Shown: positions 42,115 to 51,689, counted from the first letter of the stretch. The stretch is 64,000 bases of DNA from Streptomyces coacervatus (GCF_029223485.1 NZ_JARHTP010000001.1:248001-312000), one strand, 5' to 3'. The notes: generated by a model not told the origin, from the letters alone. Translations and numbers: made by a program.

Positions 42115-43323
42115 ATGGGACAGCCCCAGCAGCCGGACGGATCCGAGGGCGCGAAGCCGCCGCTGCGCATAGGCATGGTCGGCTACGCGTTCATGGGCGC
42201 CGCCCACTCCCAGGGCTGGCGCACCGTGGGCCGCGTCTTCGACCTGCCCCGTCGCCCGGTCCTGGCCGCGATCTGCGGGCGCGACGCGGACGCCGTGCGC
42301 CGGGCTGCCGACCGGCATGGCTGGGCGGCGGCCGAGACCGACTGGCGGGACCTGATCGCCCGCGACGACATCGACCTCGTGGACATCTGCACCCCCGGCG
42401 ACAGCCACGCCGAGATCGCCCTGGCCGCCCTCGCCGCCGGCAAGCACGTACTGTGCGAGAAGCCCCTCGCCAACACCGTCGAGGAGGCCTCCGCCATGAC
42501 CGTGGCGGCCGAAGTGGCGTACAGACGTGGCCAGTTGGCGATGGTCGGATTCAACTACAGGCGGGTTCCCGCCACAGTGCTCGCCCGGAACATGGTCGCC
42601 GAGGGCAGGCTCGGCACCCTGCGTCACATCCGGGTGACGTACCTTCAGGACTGGCTCGTGGACCCGGAGTTCCCGCTCACCTGGCGGCTGCGTAAGGAGC
42701 TGGCGGGCTCGGGCGCGCTCGGCGACCTGGGCGCGCACATCGTCGACCTCGCGCAGTACGTCGCGGGCGAGCGGCTGGCGGGGGTGTCCGCCCTGACGGA
42801 CACCTTCGTACGGGAACGCCCCTTGCCCGTAGGCGCCACCAGCGGCCTGTCCGCCGTCTCGTCCGCCGGTACCGGACAGGTCACCGTCGACGACGCCGCC
42901 CTGTTCACCGGCCGCTTCACCTCCGGCGCCCTCGCCTCATTCGAGGCCACCCGCTACGCGACCGGCCGCAAGAACGCCCTGCGCATCGAACTCAACGGTG
43001 AGCGCGGCTCGTTGGCCTTCGACCTGGAGCGCCTCAACGAGCTGTCGTACCACGACGGTACGGAGCCCGGTGCGCACGCCGGCTTCCGCCGCATCCTCGT
43101 CACCGAACCCGACCACCCCTACCTGGACGCCTGGTGGCCGCCGGGCCACGGCCTCGGCTACGAGCACACCTTCGTCCACCAGGCCCGCGACCTCGTCCAC
43201 GCGATCGCCGAGGGCCGCCAACCCGAACCCTCCTTCGCCGACGGACTGCAGGTGCAGCGCGTGCTGGCAGCGGTGGAGGAGAGCGCCGAGAAGAACTCCG
43301 TCTACACGACCGTCGCCGTCTGA
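42115..43323 (+). CDS. Gfo/Idh/MocA-family oxidoreductase
   Basis: A 402-residue NAD(P)-dependent sugar or cyclitol dehydrogenase. The Rossmann opening is RIGMVGYAFMGAAHSQGW. The catalytic region CEKPLANTVEEA (Glu-Lys-Pro) is exact, and GDLGAHIVDLAQYV carries the usual Asp and His of the active site. Relatives include inositol 2-dehydrogenase and glucose-fructose oxidoreductase. ATG 42115 is preceded by GAGGAGGA. It follows the binding protein by 59 bp and precedes an isomerase by 39 bp, suggesting that the imported sugar is oxidised and then isomerised. Confidence 0.92.
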   Translation: MGQPQQPDGSEGAKPPLRIGMVGYAFMGAAHSQGWRTVGRVFDLPRRPVLAAICGRDADAVRRAADRHGWAAAETDWRDLIARDDIDLVDICTPGDSHAEIALAALAAGKHVLCEKPLANTVEEASAMTVAAEVAYRRGQLAMVGFNYRRVPATVLARNMVAEGRLGTLRHIRVTYLQDWLVDPEFPLTWRLRKELAGSGALGDLGAHIVDLAQYVAGERLAGVSALTDTFVRERPLPVGATSGLSAVSSAGTGQVTVDDAALFTGRFTSGALASFEATRYATGRKNALRIELNGERGSLAFDLERLNELSYHDGTEPGAHAGFRRILVTEPDHPYLDAWWPPGHGLGYEHTFVHQARDLVHAIAEGRQPEPSFADGLQVQRVLAAVEESAEKNSVYTTVAV

Positions 43324-43362
43324 AGAGCCGTCTGAAGCGCCGTCCGAGGAAGGTTCGGAGAA

Positions 43363-44361
43363 ATGCCGCGTAAGTTCACGCTCTTCACCGGCCAGTGGGC
43401 CGATCTGCCACTGGAGGAGGTCTGCCGCCTCGCCCGCGACTTCGGCTACGACGGACTGGAACTCGCCTGCTGGGGCGACCACTTCGAGGTCGACAAGGCG
43501 CTGACGGATCCTTCCTACCTGGACTCCAGGCACCAACTGCTGGACAAGTACGGCCTCAAGTGCTGGGCCGTTTCCAACCACCTGGTCGGGCAGGCCGTCT
43601 GCGACGCCATCATCGACGAACGCCACCAGGCCATTCTGCCGGGCGAGGTATGGGGCGACGGAGACCCGGAAGGGGTGCGGCGGCGCGCGGCGGACCGTAT
43701 GCGGGACACCGCGCGGGCCGCGGCAGCCTTCGGAGTCGACACCGTCGTCGGCTTCACCGGCTCCGCCATCTGGCACCTGGTCGCCATGTTCCCGCCCGCC
43801 CCGGCGTCGATGATCGAGCGCGGCTACGAGGACTTCGCCGAACGCTGGAACCCGATCCTCGACGTCTTCGACCAGGAGGGCGTGCGATTCGCACACGAGG
43901 TCCACCCGAGCGAGATCGCCTACGACTACTGGACAACTCACCGCGCTCTGGCGGCAGTTGGCGGCCGAACCGCCTTCGGTCTGAACTTCGACCCCTCGCA
44001 CTTCGTGTGGCAGGACCTCGACCCGGTCGGCTTCCTGTGGGACTTCCGCGACCGGATCTACCACGTCGACTGCAAGGAGGCCCGCAAACGCCTCGACGGC
44101 CGCAACGGCCGCCTCGGCTCCCACCTTCCCTGGGGCGACCCGCGCCGCGGCTGGGACTTCGTGTCCGCCGGCCACGGCGACGTGCCCTGGGAGGACGTCT
44201 TCAGGATGCTGCGCTCCATCGACTACCAGGGCCCGATCTCGGTCGAGTGGGAGGACGCCGGCATGGACCGGCTCCAAGGCGCACCCGAGGCCCTGACCCG
44301 ACTGAAGGCATACGACTTCGAGCCGCCGTCGGCCTCCTTCGACGCGGCGTTCGGCAACTGA
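43363..44361 (+). CDS. Sugar phosphate isomerase/epimerase (TIM barrel, cytoplasmic)
   Basis: A 332-residue xylose-isomerase-like TIM barrel. The opening [43 protein letters not shown], the metal-binding residues in [13 protein letters not shown] (Glu), [11 protein letters not shown] (Asp/His), YHVDCKEA and [11 protein letters not shown] (Glu) can all be placed. Inosose isomerase and related enzymes have this fold. There is no signal peptide, unlike the isomerase at 55957. It follows the dehydrogenase and is followed by a hairpin at 44380-44401. Confidence 0.92.
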   Translation: MPRKFTLFTGQWADLPLEEVCRLARDFGYDGLELACWGDHFEVDKALTDPSYLDSRHQLLDKYGLKCWAVSNHLVGQAVCDAIIDERHQAILPGEVWGDGDPEGVRRRAADRMRDTARAAAAFGVDTVVGFTGSAIWHLVAMFPPAPASMIERGYEDFAERWNPILDVFDQEGVRFAHEVHPSEIAYDYWTTHRALAAVGGRTAFGLNFDPSHFVWQDLDPVGFLWDFRDRIYHVDCKEARKRLDGRNGRLGSHLPWGDPRRGWDFVSAGHGDVPWEDVFRMLRSIDYQGPISVEWEDAGMDRLQGAPEALTRLKAYDFEPPSASFDAAFGN

Positions 44362-44379
44362 CCGACCCGTCTGGCATCT

Positions 44380-44401
44380 CCGGGATGACGGCGCATCCCG
44401 G
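44380..44401 (+). terminator. Hairpin after the isomerase gene
   Basis: CCGGGATG (44380-44387) and CATCCCGG (44394-44401) form a perfect 8-bp stem with a six-base loop, 18 bases after the stop codon. Without a T run it may be a partial terminator or a message-processing signal that separates the importer unit from the secreted-protein genes. Confidence 0.5.
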
Positions 44402-44446
44402 CGTTCTGCACCCGCCCGTACAACCGGCCCCACTCTGGAGGCACCC

Positions 44447-46939
44447 GTGCACGGGAACGACCGCACCACCAGCACCGCCAGAATCGAGACCCACAGACGA
44501 CGCTTCCGCAGAGCCGTCGCCGTGCTCGGCGCCGCACTCCTCGCAGGCGCGTCGCTCAGCCTCACCGCACCCCAGGCCGGCGCAGCCGTCGCCGACGAGG
44601 GGACCGTTGCGGCGGAGGACTTCCAACAGGTCACCCTCGCCAAGGGCGAGCCGGAGGTCGGCGAGCCCATGTCCCTTGCGGTCCTCCCGGACCGCTCGGT
44701 CGTGCACACCTCGCGCGACGGCGAACTCCGCATCACCGACGCGGCAGGCAACACACACCTCGCGGGCAAGCTCGACGTCTACTCCCACGACGAGGAAGGC
44801 CTGCAAGGCGTCGGCGTGGACCCGGACTTCGCCACCAACCGCTTCATCTACCTCTACTACGCACCGCCGTTGAACACCCCGGCCGGCGACGCCCCCGAAA
44901 CCGGCACCGCCGCCGACTTCGCGCCCTTCGACGGCGTCAACCGCCTCTCCCGCTTCGTCCTGAAGACCGACGGCACCCTCGACACGGCGAGCGAGACGAA
45001 GATCCTCGACATCCCGGCCTCCCGCGGCCTGTGCTGCCACGTCGGCGGCGACATCGACTTCGACGCGGCGGACAACCTGTACCTGTCGACGGGCGACGAC
45101 ACCAACCCCTTCCAGTCCGACGGCTACACCCCCATCGACGAGCGCGCCGACCGCAACCCGGCCTTCGACGCCCAGCGTTCGGCCGGCAACACCAACGACC
45201 TGCGCGGCAAGATCCTGCGCATCAAGGTGAACGCCGACGGCTCGTACTCGATCCCCGACGGCAACCTCTTCCCGCCCGGCACCGACAAGACGCGCCCCGA
45301 GATCTACGCGATGGGCTTCCGCAACCCGTTCCGCTTCAGCGTCGACAAGAAGACCGGCATCCTCTACGTCGGCGACTACGGCCCCGACGCGGGCGCCGCC
45401 GACCCGGCCCGTGGCCCCGCCGGCCAGGTCGAGTTCGCGCGGGTGACCGGCCCCGGCAACTTCGGCTGGCCTTACTGCACCGGCGCCAACGACCCATATG
45501 TGGACTACGACTTCGCGACCAAGACGTCCGGTGCCTCCTTCGACTGCAACGCCCCGAAGAACAACTCCCCGCACAACACCGGCCTCACGGACCTGCCCCC
45601 GGCCCAGCCCGCCTGGATCCCGTACAACGGCCCGTCCGTACCGGAGTTCGGCGACGGCTCGGAATCCCCGATGGGCGGCCCGGTCTACCACTACGACGCC
45701 TCGCTCGACTCGCCGGTGAAGTTCCCCGAGGCGTACGACGGGAACTTCTTCGCCGGAGAGTTCGGCCGCCGCTGGATCAAGCGGATCGTCAGCGACGGCA
45801 GCGGCACAGTGCAGTCGATCAACGCCTTCCCGTGGAAGGGCACCCAGGTGATGGACATGGCCTTCGGCCCCGACGGCGCCCTGTACGTCCTCGACTACGG
45901 CACCGCGTGGTTCGGCGGCAACGAGAACTCGGCCCTGTACCGCATCGAGAACGCCACCGATGGCCACTCACCGGTTCCGCAGGCGGCGGCGAGCAGGACC
46001 TCCGGACAGGCGCCGCTGAAGGTGCAGTTCTCCTCCGCGGGCACGTCCGACCAGGACGGCGACGCAGTCACATACAGCTGGGACTTCGGCGACGGCGGCA
46101 GGTCGACGGAGCCGAACCCGACGTACAAGTACAAGAAGAACGGCACCTACACCGCGACCCTGACCGCCAAGGACCCCTCCGGCCGCACCGGCAGTGCGAG
46201 CGTGCAGATCGTCGTCGGCAACACCGCACCCAAGGTGACGCTCGAACTCCCCCAGAACGGGAAGCTGTTCAGCTTCGGCGACCCGATCCCGTTCAAGGTG
46301 AAGGTCACCGACCCGGAGGACGGTGCGGCCGTCGACTGCTCCAAGGTCAAGGTCACCTTCATCCTGGGCCACGACACGCACGGCCACCCGCAGACCTCGG
46401 CGAACGGCTGCACCGGCACCATCCAGACCAGTGCCGACGGCGGCCACGACGAGGACGCCAACATCTTCGGAGTCCTCGACGCCGAGTACACCGACGGCGG
46501 AGGCGGCGGTCAGGCCCCGCTCACCTCGCACGACCAGAGCGTCCTGCAGCCCCGCCACCGCCAGGCCGAGCACTTCGGCAACGCCTCCGGCGTCTCCGTC
46601 ATCACCAAGGGCACCGCGCACGGCGGCAGGACGGTCGGCGACATCGACAACGGCGACTGGATCTCCTTCACGCCGTACGTCCTGAGCAACGCCACGAAGA
46701 TCACGGCGCGGGTCGCGTCAGGGGGCGCCGGCGGGACGCTGGAGGTCCGCGCGGGTTCCTCGACCGGCACCCTGCTGGGCAAGGCGAGCGTCCCGGTGAC
46801 CGGCGGCTGGGAGAACTTCCAGGACGTCAGCACCGACCTGTCCCGCGCACCGAGGGGCACGACCACGCTCTACCTGGTCTTCAAGGGCGGCTCGGGCGCA
46901 CTGTTCGACGTGGACGACTTCACCTTCACCACCGGCTAA
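44447..46939 (+). CDS. Secreted PQQ-dependent sugar dehydrogenase-like protein with PKD and CBM domains
   Basis: An 830-residue secreted protein. The signal peptide (about 1-46, ending AGA) precedes a glucose/sorbosone dehydrogenase-like propeller (50-500): EGLQGVGVDPDFATNRFIYLYY, HVGGDIDFDAADNLYLSTGDD, YAMGFRNPFRFSVD, GPGNFGWPYC. A PKD domain follows (about 505-590; WDFGDGGRSTEPNPTYKYKKNGTYTATLTAKDPSG). The end is a CBM6/carbohydrate-binding jelly roll (ASGVSVI...GDWISFTPYVLSNATKITARVAS...VDDFTF). GTG 44447 has TGGAGG just upstream. It likely oxidises a polysaccharide or free aldose outside the cell; it is paired with a ThuA-type secreted protein 12 bp downstream. Confidence 0.92.
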   Translation: MHGNDRTTSTARIETHRRRFRRAVAVLGAALLAGASLSLTAPQAGAAVADEGTVAAEDFQQVTLAKGEPEVGEPMSLAVLPDRSVVHTSRDGELRITDAAGNTHLAGKLDVYSHDEEGLQGVGVDPDFATNRFIYLYYAPPLNTPAGDAPETGTAADFAPFDGVNRLSRFVLKTDGTLDTASETKILDIPASRGLCCHVGGDIDFDAADNLYLSTGDDTNPFQSDGYTPIDERADRNPAFDAQRSAGNTNDLRGKILRIKVNADGSYSIPDGNLFPPGTDKTRPEIYAMGFRNPFRFSVDKKTGILYVGDYGPDAGAADPARGPAGQVEFARVTGPGNFGWPYCTGANDPYVDYDFATKTSGASFDCNAPKNNSPHNTGLTDLPPAQPAWIPYNGPSVPEFGDGSESPMGGPVYHYDASLDSPVKFPEAYDGNFFAGEFGRRWIKRIVSDGSGTVQSINAFPWKGTQVMDMAFGPDGALYVLDYGTAWFGGNENSALYRIENATDGHSPVPQAAASRTSGQAPLKVQFSSAGTSDQDGDAVTYSWDFGDGGRSTEPNPTYKYKKNGTYTATLTAKDPSGRTGSASVQIVVGNTAPKVTLELPQNGKLFSFGDPIPFKVKVTDPEDGAAVDCSKVKVTFILGHDTHGHPQTSANGCTGTIQTSADGGHDEDANIFGVLDAEYTDGGGGGQAPLTSHDQSVLQPRHRQAEHFGNASGVSVITKGTAHGGRTVGDIDNGDWISFTPYVLSNATKITARVASGGAGGTLEVRAGSSTGTLLGKASVPVTGGWENFQDVSTDLSRAPRGTTTLYLVFKGGSGALFDVDDFTFTTG

Positions 46940-46951
46940 GGGGAGGCGATC

Positions 46952-48292
46952 GTGATGCGCTCAACTGCGCGACTGGCAACCGCTGTTGTGGGTGCCGCGC
47001 TGGTCCTCGGCTGCGTCTCGGGTCCGGCCGTCTCACACAGTGCCGAGGGCAAGCGGGTGCTGGTCTTCTCCAAGACGGCCGGATTCCGGCACGACTCCAT
47101 CCCTGACGGCGTCGAGGCGGTGAAACAGCTCGGCGAGAGCAGTGGCTTCGCCGTCGATGCGGCCGAGGACGCGGCGGCGTTCACCGCGCAGAACCTGCGG
47201 CGCTACGACGCGGTCGTGTTCCTGTCGACGACGGGAGACGCGCTCGACGTGGCCCAACAGAACGCCTTCGAGGGCTACATCCGGCACGGCGGCGGCTATG
47301 TCGGCATCCACGCCGCCGCCGACACCGAGTACGACTGGGCGTTCTACGGCGGCCTGGTCGGCGCCTACTTCCAGTCGCACCCGGCGATCCAGCCCGCGAC
47401 GGTGAATGTCGAGGACCGCGCCCACCCGGCAACCTCGGGACTGGGGCCGACCTGGAACCGCACGGACGAGTGGTACAACTACCGCTCCGATCCCCGCGAC
47501 CGGGTCCATGTCCTGGCCTCGCTCGACGAGTCCTCGTACACCGGCGGCACCATGAACGGCGACCATCCGATCGCCTGGTGCCAGAACTATCAGGGCGGCC
47601 GCGCCTTCTACACCGGCGGCGGCCACACCAAGGAGTCGTACACCGAACCCGCCTTCCGGCAGCACCTGTTGGGCGGCATCCGCTGGGCGATCGGCGACGC
47701 GCAGGCCGACTGCCGTGCGGAGAACGGCTATCGCACGCTGTTCGACAGCGGCTCCCTGGACGGCTGGAAGCAGGCAGGCCCGGGCACCTTCGCCCGTGAC
47801 GACGACGGCACACTGACCTCGTCGGGCGGCATGGGCCTGCTCTGGTACGCGGCGTCGGACTTCGCCTCGTACTCGCTCAAGCTCGACTGGAAGATGGCCG
47901 GTGCGGACGGCGACGACAACTCCGGTGTGTTCGTGGGCTTCCCGCCCTCGGACGACCCGTGGTCGGCCGTGAACAACGGCTACGAGATCCAGATCGACGC
48001 CACCGACGTACCCGAGAAGACCACAGGGTCCGTCTACGGCTTCCAGTCCGCCGACCTGAAGAAGCGCGACCGAGCGCTGAACCCGCCGGGGGAGTGGAAC
48101 ACGTACGAGATCCGCGTGGAGGGCGAACGCCTCCGCGTCTGGCTCAACGGCGTGAAGATCAACGATTTCACCGGCACCGATCCGGCCCGGAGCCTGCGTG
48201 ACGGACACATCGGCATCCAGAACCACGGAGCCGACGACCAGGTGTCCTTCCGCAACATCCGGATCAAGGAACTGCCCGTCAAGGGCAGCTGA
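46952..48292 (+). CDS. Secreted ThuA-domain plus DUF1080 (3-keto-glycoside hydrolase-like) protein
   Basis: A 446-residue secreted protein. The signal peptide is residues 1-30. A ThuA-like trehalose-utilisation domain (RVLVFSKTAGFRHDSIPDGVEAV, FVGIHAAADTEY-type segment GYVGIHAAADTEYDWAFYG; about 34-245) is followed by a DUF1080 concanavalin-like domain (ENGYRTLFDSGSLDGWKQAG, NSGVFVGFP, GEWNTYEIRVEGERLRVWLNG; about 255-440). DUF1080 members hydrolyse 3-keto-disaccharides, and ThuA enzymes act on keto-disaccharides. So a preceding secreted sugar oxidase and this protein could oxidise and then cleave glycosides. GTG 46952 is five bases after GGGGAGG; ATG 46955 is equally possible. Confidence 0.9.
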   Translation: MMRSTARLATAVVGAALVLGCVSGPAVSHSAEGKRVLVFSKTAGFRHDSIPDGVEAVKQLGESSGFAVDAAEDAAAFTAQNLRRYDAVVFLSTTGDALDVAQQNAFEGYIRHGGGYVGIHAAADTEYDWAFYGGLVGAYFQSHPAIQPATVNVEDRAHPATSGLGPTWNRTDEWYNYRSDPRDRVHVLASLDESSYTGGTMNGDHPIAWCQNYQGGRAFYTGGGHTKESYTEPAFRQHLLGGIRWAIGDAQADCRAENGYRTLFDSGSLDGWKQAGPGTFARDDDGTLTSSGGMGLLWYAASDFASYSLKLDWKMAGADGDDNSGVFVGFPPSDDPWSAVNNGYEIQIDATDVPEKTTGSVYGFQSADLKKRDRALNPPGEWNTYEIRVEGERLRVWLNGVKINDFTGTDPARSLRDGHIGIQNHGADDQVSFRNIRIKELPVKGS

Positions 48293-48296
48293 GCGG

Positions 48297-48330
48297 CGGC
48301 GGGCGGGGGACGCCGGACCTCCGCCCGCCG
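48297..48330 (+). terminator. Strong hairpin after the ThuA-DUF1080 gene
   Basis: CGGCGGGCGG (48297-48306) pairs with CCGCCCGCCG (48321-48330) over ten perfect pairs and can extend by three more into the loop. It starts five bases after the stop codon and is followed by a pyrimidine-rich TCTTCCCCTCC. It separates the secreted-protein genes from the ebo cluster. Confidence 0.65.
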
Positions 48331-48335
48331 TCTTC

Positions 48336-48364
48336 CCCTCCTCTGGGGCTCCCTCCTCTGGGGC
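48336..48364. repeat. 14-bp direct repeat before the ebo cluster
   Basis: CCCTCCTCTGGGGC stands at 48336-48349 and again at 48351-48364. It lies 34-62 bp upstream of the inositol-phosphate-synthase-like start, a position suited to an activator site, but it could also be simple slippage. Confidence 0.5.
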
Positions 48365-48397
48365 CCACTCACGACGCGTTCGACAAGGAGGCTGCCC

Positions 48398-49651
48398 ATG
48401 TCCGCGTCCGATTCCGTTTCCGTCTCCCAACAGCGCGTCGGCGTATGGCTGATCGGCGCCCGCGGCTCCGTCGCCACCACCGTCGTAGCGGGCTGGGCCG
48501 CCGTGACCGCGAGCCTTTACGCGCCGACGGGCCTGGTCACCGAGACGCCCCTGTTCGCCGGGGCCGGGCTGCCGCCCCTCGCTGCCCTCGTCTTCGGCGG
48601 ACACGACACCCTGGACTGCCCCCTGGCCAAACGCGCGGAGGCGCTCGCAGCCGGAGGCGTCCTCCCGCCCGGCCTCCCCACCGCGGTCGCCTCCGAACTG
48701 GCCGCCGCCGACGGGGAGATCCGACCGGGCGGTCCCGTGGCGGGCGATGCGCGGACCGAGGAGGAGCTGATCACCTCCTTCGCCGCCGACATGCGCGAGT
48801 TCGTACGACGACTGCGCCTGGCCGGGGCGGTGGTGGTGAACGTGGCCTCCACCGAGCCCCCGGCCACGGGCCGGACCCTGCCACCCAGCTCCCTCTACGC
48901 GGCGGCGGCCCTGCGCGCGGGCTGCCCTTACGTCAACTTCACCCCGTCGACGGGCCTGCACCACCCGGCGCTCGCGGCCGCGACGGTATCGAGCGGTCTG
49001 CCGTACGCGGGCCGCGACGGCAAAACCGGCCAGACGCTGCTGCGCTCCGTCCTGGGCCCGATGTTCACGCAGCGCGCCCTGGCGGTGCGAGCCTGGTCCG
49101 GCACCAACCTGCTCGGCGGAGGTGACGGCGCCGCCTTGGCCGACCCGGCCGCCGCCGCGGCGAAGAACGCAGGCAAGGAACGCGTCCTCGCCGACACCCT
49201 CGCCACGACCCCCGAGGGCGAGGTCCACATCGACGACGTCCCCGCACTCGGCGACTGGAAGACCGCCTGGGACCACATCGCCTTCGACGGCTTCCTCGGC
49301 ACCCGCATGATCCTCCAGACCATCTGGCAGGGCTGCGACTCGGCGCTGGCGGCCCCTCTCGTACTCGACCTGGTCCGCCTGGTGGCACGCGCTCAGGAGG
49401 CGGGGCTGTCCGGCCCACTCGGCGAGCTCGGCTTCTACTTCAAGGATCCGGTGGGGGAAGGTCCTTCGGCGTTGGCGGAGCAGTATGCGGCGCTGACGTG
49501 GTTTGCCGGGCGATTGGCGGGGGTGCGGGACGACGAGTCTGCGGGTGATCGGGGTGAGCGCGGTGTGCGCGGTGATCGGGGCGAGCGGGGTGATGGTTCC
49601 GGCCGTTCCGGTCGTGCCGATCGTTCCGGCCGACTGGGGGAGGGGAGGTGA
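48398..49651 (+). CDS. Myo-inositol-1-phosphate synthase homologue, first gene of ebo cluster
   Basis: A 417-residue NAD-dependent cyclase homologue. The nucleotide loop is VWLIGARGSVATT. The MIPS-type blocks NVASTEP, YVNFTPSTGLHHP, RDGKTGQTLLRSVLGPMF, SGTNLLGGGDGAALADP and VPALGDWKTAWDHIAFDGFLGTRM-LAAPLVLDLVRL are in the right order, including catalytic-type Lys residues. The true enzyme converts glucose 6-phosphate to inositol 1-phosphate. The genomic place, head of an ebo cluster, suggests another cyclitol product. The last 40 residues are a Gly/Arg/Asp/Ser-rich low-complexity tail. ATG 48398 has AAGGAGG upstream; its stop overlaps eboC (GTGA). Confidence 0.88.
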   Translation: MSASDSVSVSQQRVGVWLIGARGSVATTVVAGWAAVTASLYAPTGLVTETPLFAGAGLPPLAALVFGGHDTLDCPLAKRAEALAAGGVLPPGLPTAVASELAAADGEIRPGGPVAGDARTEEELITSFAADMREFVRRLRLAGAVVVNVASTEPPATGRTLPPSSLYAAAALRAGCPYVNFTPSTGLHHPALAAATVSSGLPYAGRDGKTGQTLLRSVLGPMFTQRALAVRAWSGTNLLGGGDGAALADPAAAAAKNAGKERVLADTLATTPEGEVHIDDVPALGDWKTAWDHIAFDGFLGTRMILQTIWQGCDSALAAPLVLDLVRLVARAQEAGLSGPLGELGFYFKDPVGEGPSALAEQYAALTWFAGRLAGVRDDESAGDRGERGVRGDRGERGDGSGRSGRADRSGRLGEGR

Positions 49652-50703
49652 GCGGGGGCGCCGTGACGGCGCGGCGGGCCTCCGAAGCGGGCGGGGCCGT
49701 CGCGGCGGGCAGGGTGCCGAGCCGGGAGCGGAGAAGCCCCGACCTCCCGAACCGCAGGCTCGCCTGGGCCGAACTCCTGCGCCTGCCGGCCCTGTTCACG
49801 GTTCCGGGGGACGCCCTCGCCGGCGCGGCAGCGACCGCCGCGACCCCGAACCACCGCACCCTGCTCGCCATCGGTTCCTCCCTTTGCCTCTACGAAGCCG
49901 GCATGGCCCTCAACGACTGGGCGGACCGCGAGGAGGATGCCGCCGAACGCCCCCACCGTCCCCTCCCTTCCGGCCGTATCCACCCGACCGCCGCCCTGTC
50001 CACGGCCGGCGCCCTCACCGGGGCCGGACTCGCCCTCGCCGCCCGCGCAGGCCGCCCGGCACTGGCAGTCGCCGCGCCCCTCGCGGCCACGGTCTGGGCA
50101 TACGACCTCGCCCTGAAGCACACCCCGGCAGGACCTGTGGCCATGGCCGCGGCCCGCGGACTGGACCTGCTCCTCGGTGCCGCCGCCACAACGGGCCGCC
50201 CCTGTGAGGCGCTGGGTTCCGCGGCACTCCTCGGCACGCACACCCTCGCGGTGACGGCCGTGTCCCGCCAGGAGACGAGAGGCGGCTCGCCCGTGGCACC
50301 CCTGGCCGCCCTCGCCGCCACCGGCCTGCTGACCCGGCTGGTCACACGCCGGACTCCCCGACCTCCGGCGGGCCGACGGGAAGCAGCCGCCCGCAACCGC
50401 CTCGCATCCGGTGCCGGCCCATGGAGTCGGCCGGAGGACGGCCCCGCACCGCAACCCGCTGCCGCAGCTCTGCGCCTGGCGCTGGCCGCCGCCTACGCAG
50501 CCACCGCCGCCCGCCCCTACTTCCACGCCACCCTCAACCCGTCACCCCCACTCACCCAACGAGCAGTCACCGGCGGCATCCGCGCCACGATCCCCCTCCA
50601 GGCCGCGCTCACCGCACGCTCCGGCGCCGACGCCACCGCCCTGCTCATCGCGGCTCTCGCTCCGCTCGGCAGAAAGTTCGCGAGGACGGTGAGCGTCACA
50701 TGA
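49648..50703 (+). CDS. eboC: UbiA-family prenyltransferase-like membrane protein EboC
   Basis: A 351-residue protein with about seven membrane helices. The Asp-rich motif NDWADREED (near residue 90) is that of the UbiA superfamily. The second region YDLALKHTPAGPVAMAAARGLDLLLG is the one I associate with EboC. UbiA proteins transfer prenyl groups to aromatic or other acceptors; the substrate in ebo systems is not established. The GTG start is in a GTGA overlap, and its stop overlaps the next gene (ATGA). The spacing shows it belongs to one tightly coupled operon with its neighbours. Confidence 0.88.
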   Translation: MSGGAVTARRASEAGGAVAAGRVPSRERRSPDLPNRRLAWAELLRLPALFTVPGDALAGAAATAATPNHRTLLAIGSSLCLYEAGMALNDWADREEDAAERPHRPLPSGRIHPTAALSTAGALTGAGLALAARAGRPALAVAAPLAATVWAYDLALKHTPAGPVAMAAARGLDLLLGAAATTGRPCEALGSAALLGTHTLAVTAVSRQETRGGSPVAPLAALAATGLLTRLVTRRTPRPPAGRREAAARNRLASGAGPWSRPEDGPAPQPAAAALRLALAAAYAATAARPYFHATLNPSPPLTQRAVTGGIRATIPLQAALTARSGADATALLIAALAPLGRKFARTVSVT

Positions 50704-51689
50704 GCCCGGAAACCCGGCGCCCGCGTCTGGACAACAGCGGGGCGAGCAACCGACCCCGACGCCCCCACCCCGCCACCTCCCTCCGCTTCGGCTACGGCAC
50801 CAACGGGCTCACCGACCTCCGTCTCGACGACGCCCTCGCCCTGCTCGCCGACCTCGGCTACGACGGCGTCGGGCTGACCCTCGACCACATGCACCTCGAC
50901 CCGCTGGCACCCGGCCTCACCGCTCGCACCCACCGGCTTGCCGGGCGGCTGGACGCGCTCGGGCTGGACGTCACCGTGGAGACGGGCGCGCGCTATGTGC
51001 TCGACCCGCGGCGCAAGCACGGCCCTTCGCTGCTGGACCCGGATCCGGACGACCGGGCCCGACGCGTCGGCCTGCTGAGCCGCGCGGTCCAGGTCGCCGC
51101 CGATCTCGGTGCCCACGCCGTGCACTGCTTCAGCGGGCTCACACCGCCGGGGACGGACACCGACACGGCGTGGAAACGCCTGGCCGAGGCGCTCAACCCC
51201 GTCCTTGACGCCGCCGCCACCGCCGACGTGCCCCTCGCCGTCGAGCCCGAACCGGGCCACCTCCTGGCCACCCTCGCCGACTTCCACCGGCTCCGCCGCA
51301 CCCTCGGCGCCCCGGAGCACCTCGGTCTGACCCTCGACATCGGTCACTGCCAGTGCCTCGAATCCCTCTCTCCCGCCGACTGCGTGCGCGCCGCAGCACC
51401 CTGGCTGCGGCACGTCCAGATCGAGGACATGCGCCGCGGCATCCACGAACACCTCCCTTTCGGAGACGGGGAGATCGACTTCCCGCCCGTCCTCGCGGCC
51501 CTGGCCGCGACCGGCTACCAGGGCCTGACCGTCGTCGAACTGCCCCGCCACTCCCACGCGGGCCCCCACTTCGCCGAACACTCCCTCCCGTTCCTGCGCC
51601 GAGCGGCCAGGACTGCCGCCGATCCGTCCGGCCTCGCCCCACCTCACGGCGATCCCTCCGCCACCCCCGAAGGGAGCAGCACCTCATGA
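50700..51689 (+). CDS. Sugar phosphate isomerase/epimerase-like TIM barrel in ebo cluster
   Basis: A 329-residue xylose-isomerase-like barrel. FGYGTNGLTDLRLDDALALLADLGYDGVGLTLDHMHL opens the barrel, VEPEPGHL (Glu), LTLDIGHCQC (Asp/His), WLRHVQIEDM and GLTVVELPRHSH (Glu) are metal sites. It sits between eboC and eboA, where many ebo loci carry the dehydroquinate-synthase-like eboD. It is not a relative of that enzyme. It probably isomerises the sugar or cyclitol product of the first gene. The start overlaps the eboC stop (ATGA) and its stop overlaps the eboA start in the same way. Confidence 0.88.
   Translation: MSPETRRPRLDNSGASNRPRRPHPATSLRFGYGTNGLTDLRLDDALALLADLGYDGVGLTLDHMHLDPLAPGLTARTHRLAGRLDALGLDVTVETGARYVLDPRRKHGPSLLDPDPDDRARRVGLLSRAVQVAADLGAHAVHCFSGLTPPGTDTDTAWKRLAEALNPVLDAAATADVPLAVEPEPGHLLATLADFHRLRRTLGAPEHLGLTLDIGHCQCLESLSPADCVRAAAPWLRHVQIEDMRRGIHEHLPFGDGEIDFPPVLAALAATGYQGLTVVELPRHSHAGPHFAEHSLPFLRRAARTAADPSGLAPPHGDPSATPEGSSTS

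Noticed and set aside
48398..49651. EboD-type dehydroquinate synthase
   Set aside because: The motifs are those of myo-inositol-phosphate synthase (GDxKxAxD-like and LAAPLVLDL), not the metal-site His/Glu pattern of dehydroquinate synthase.
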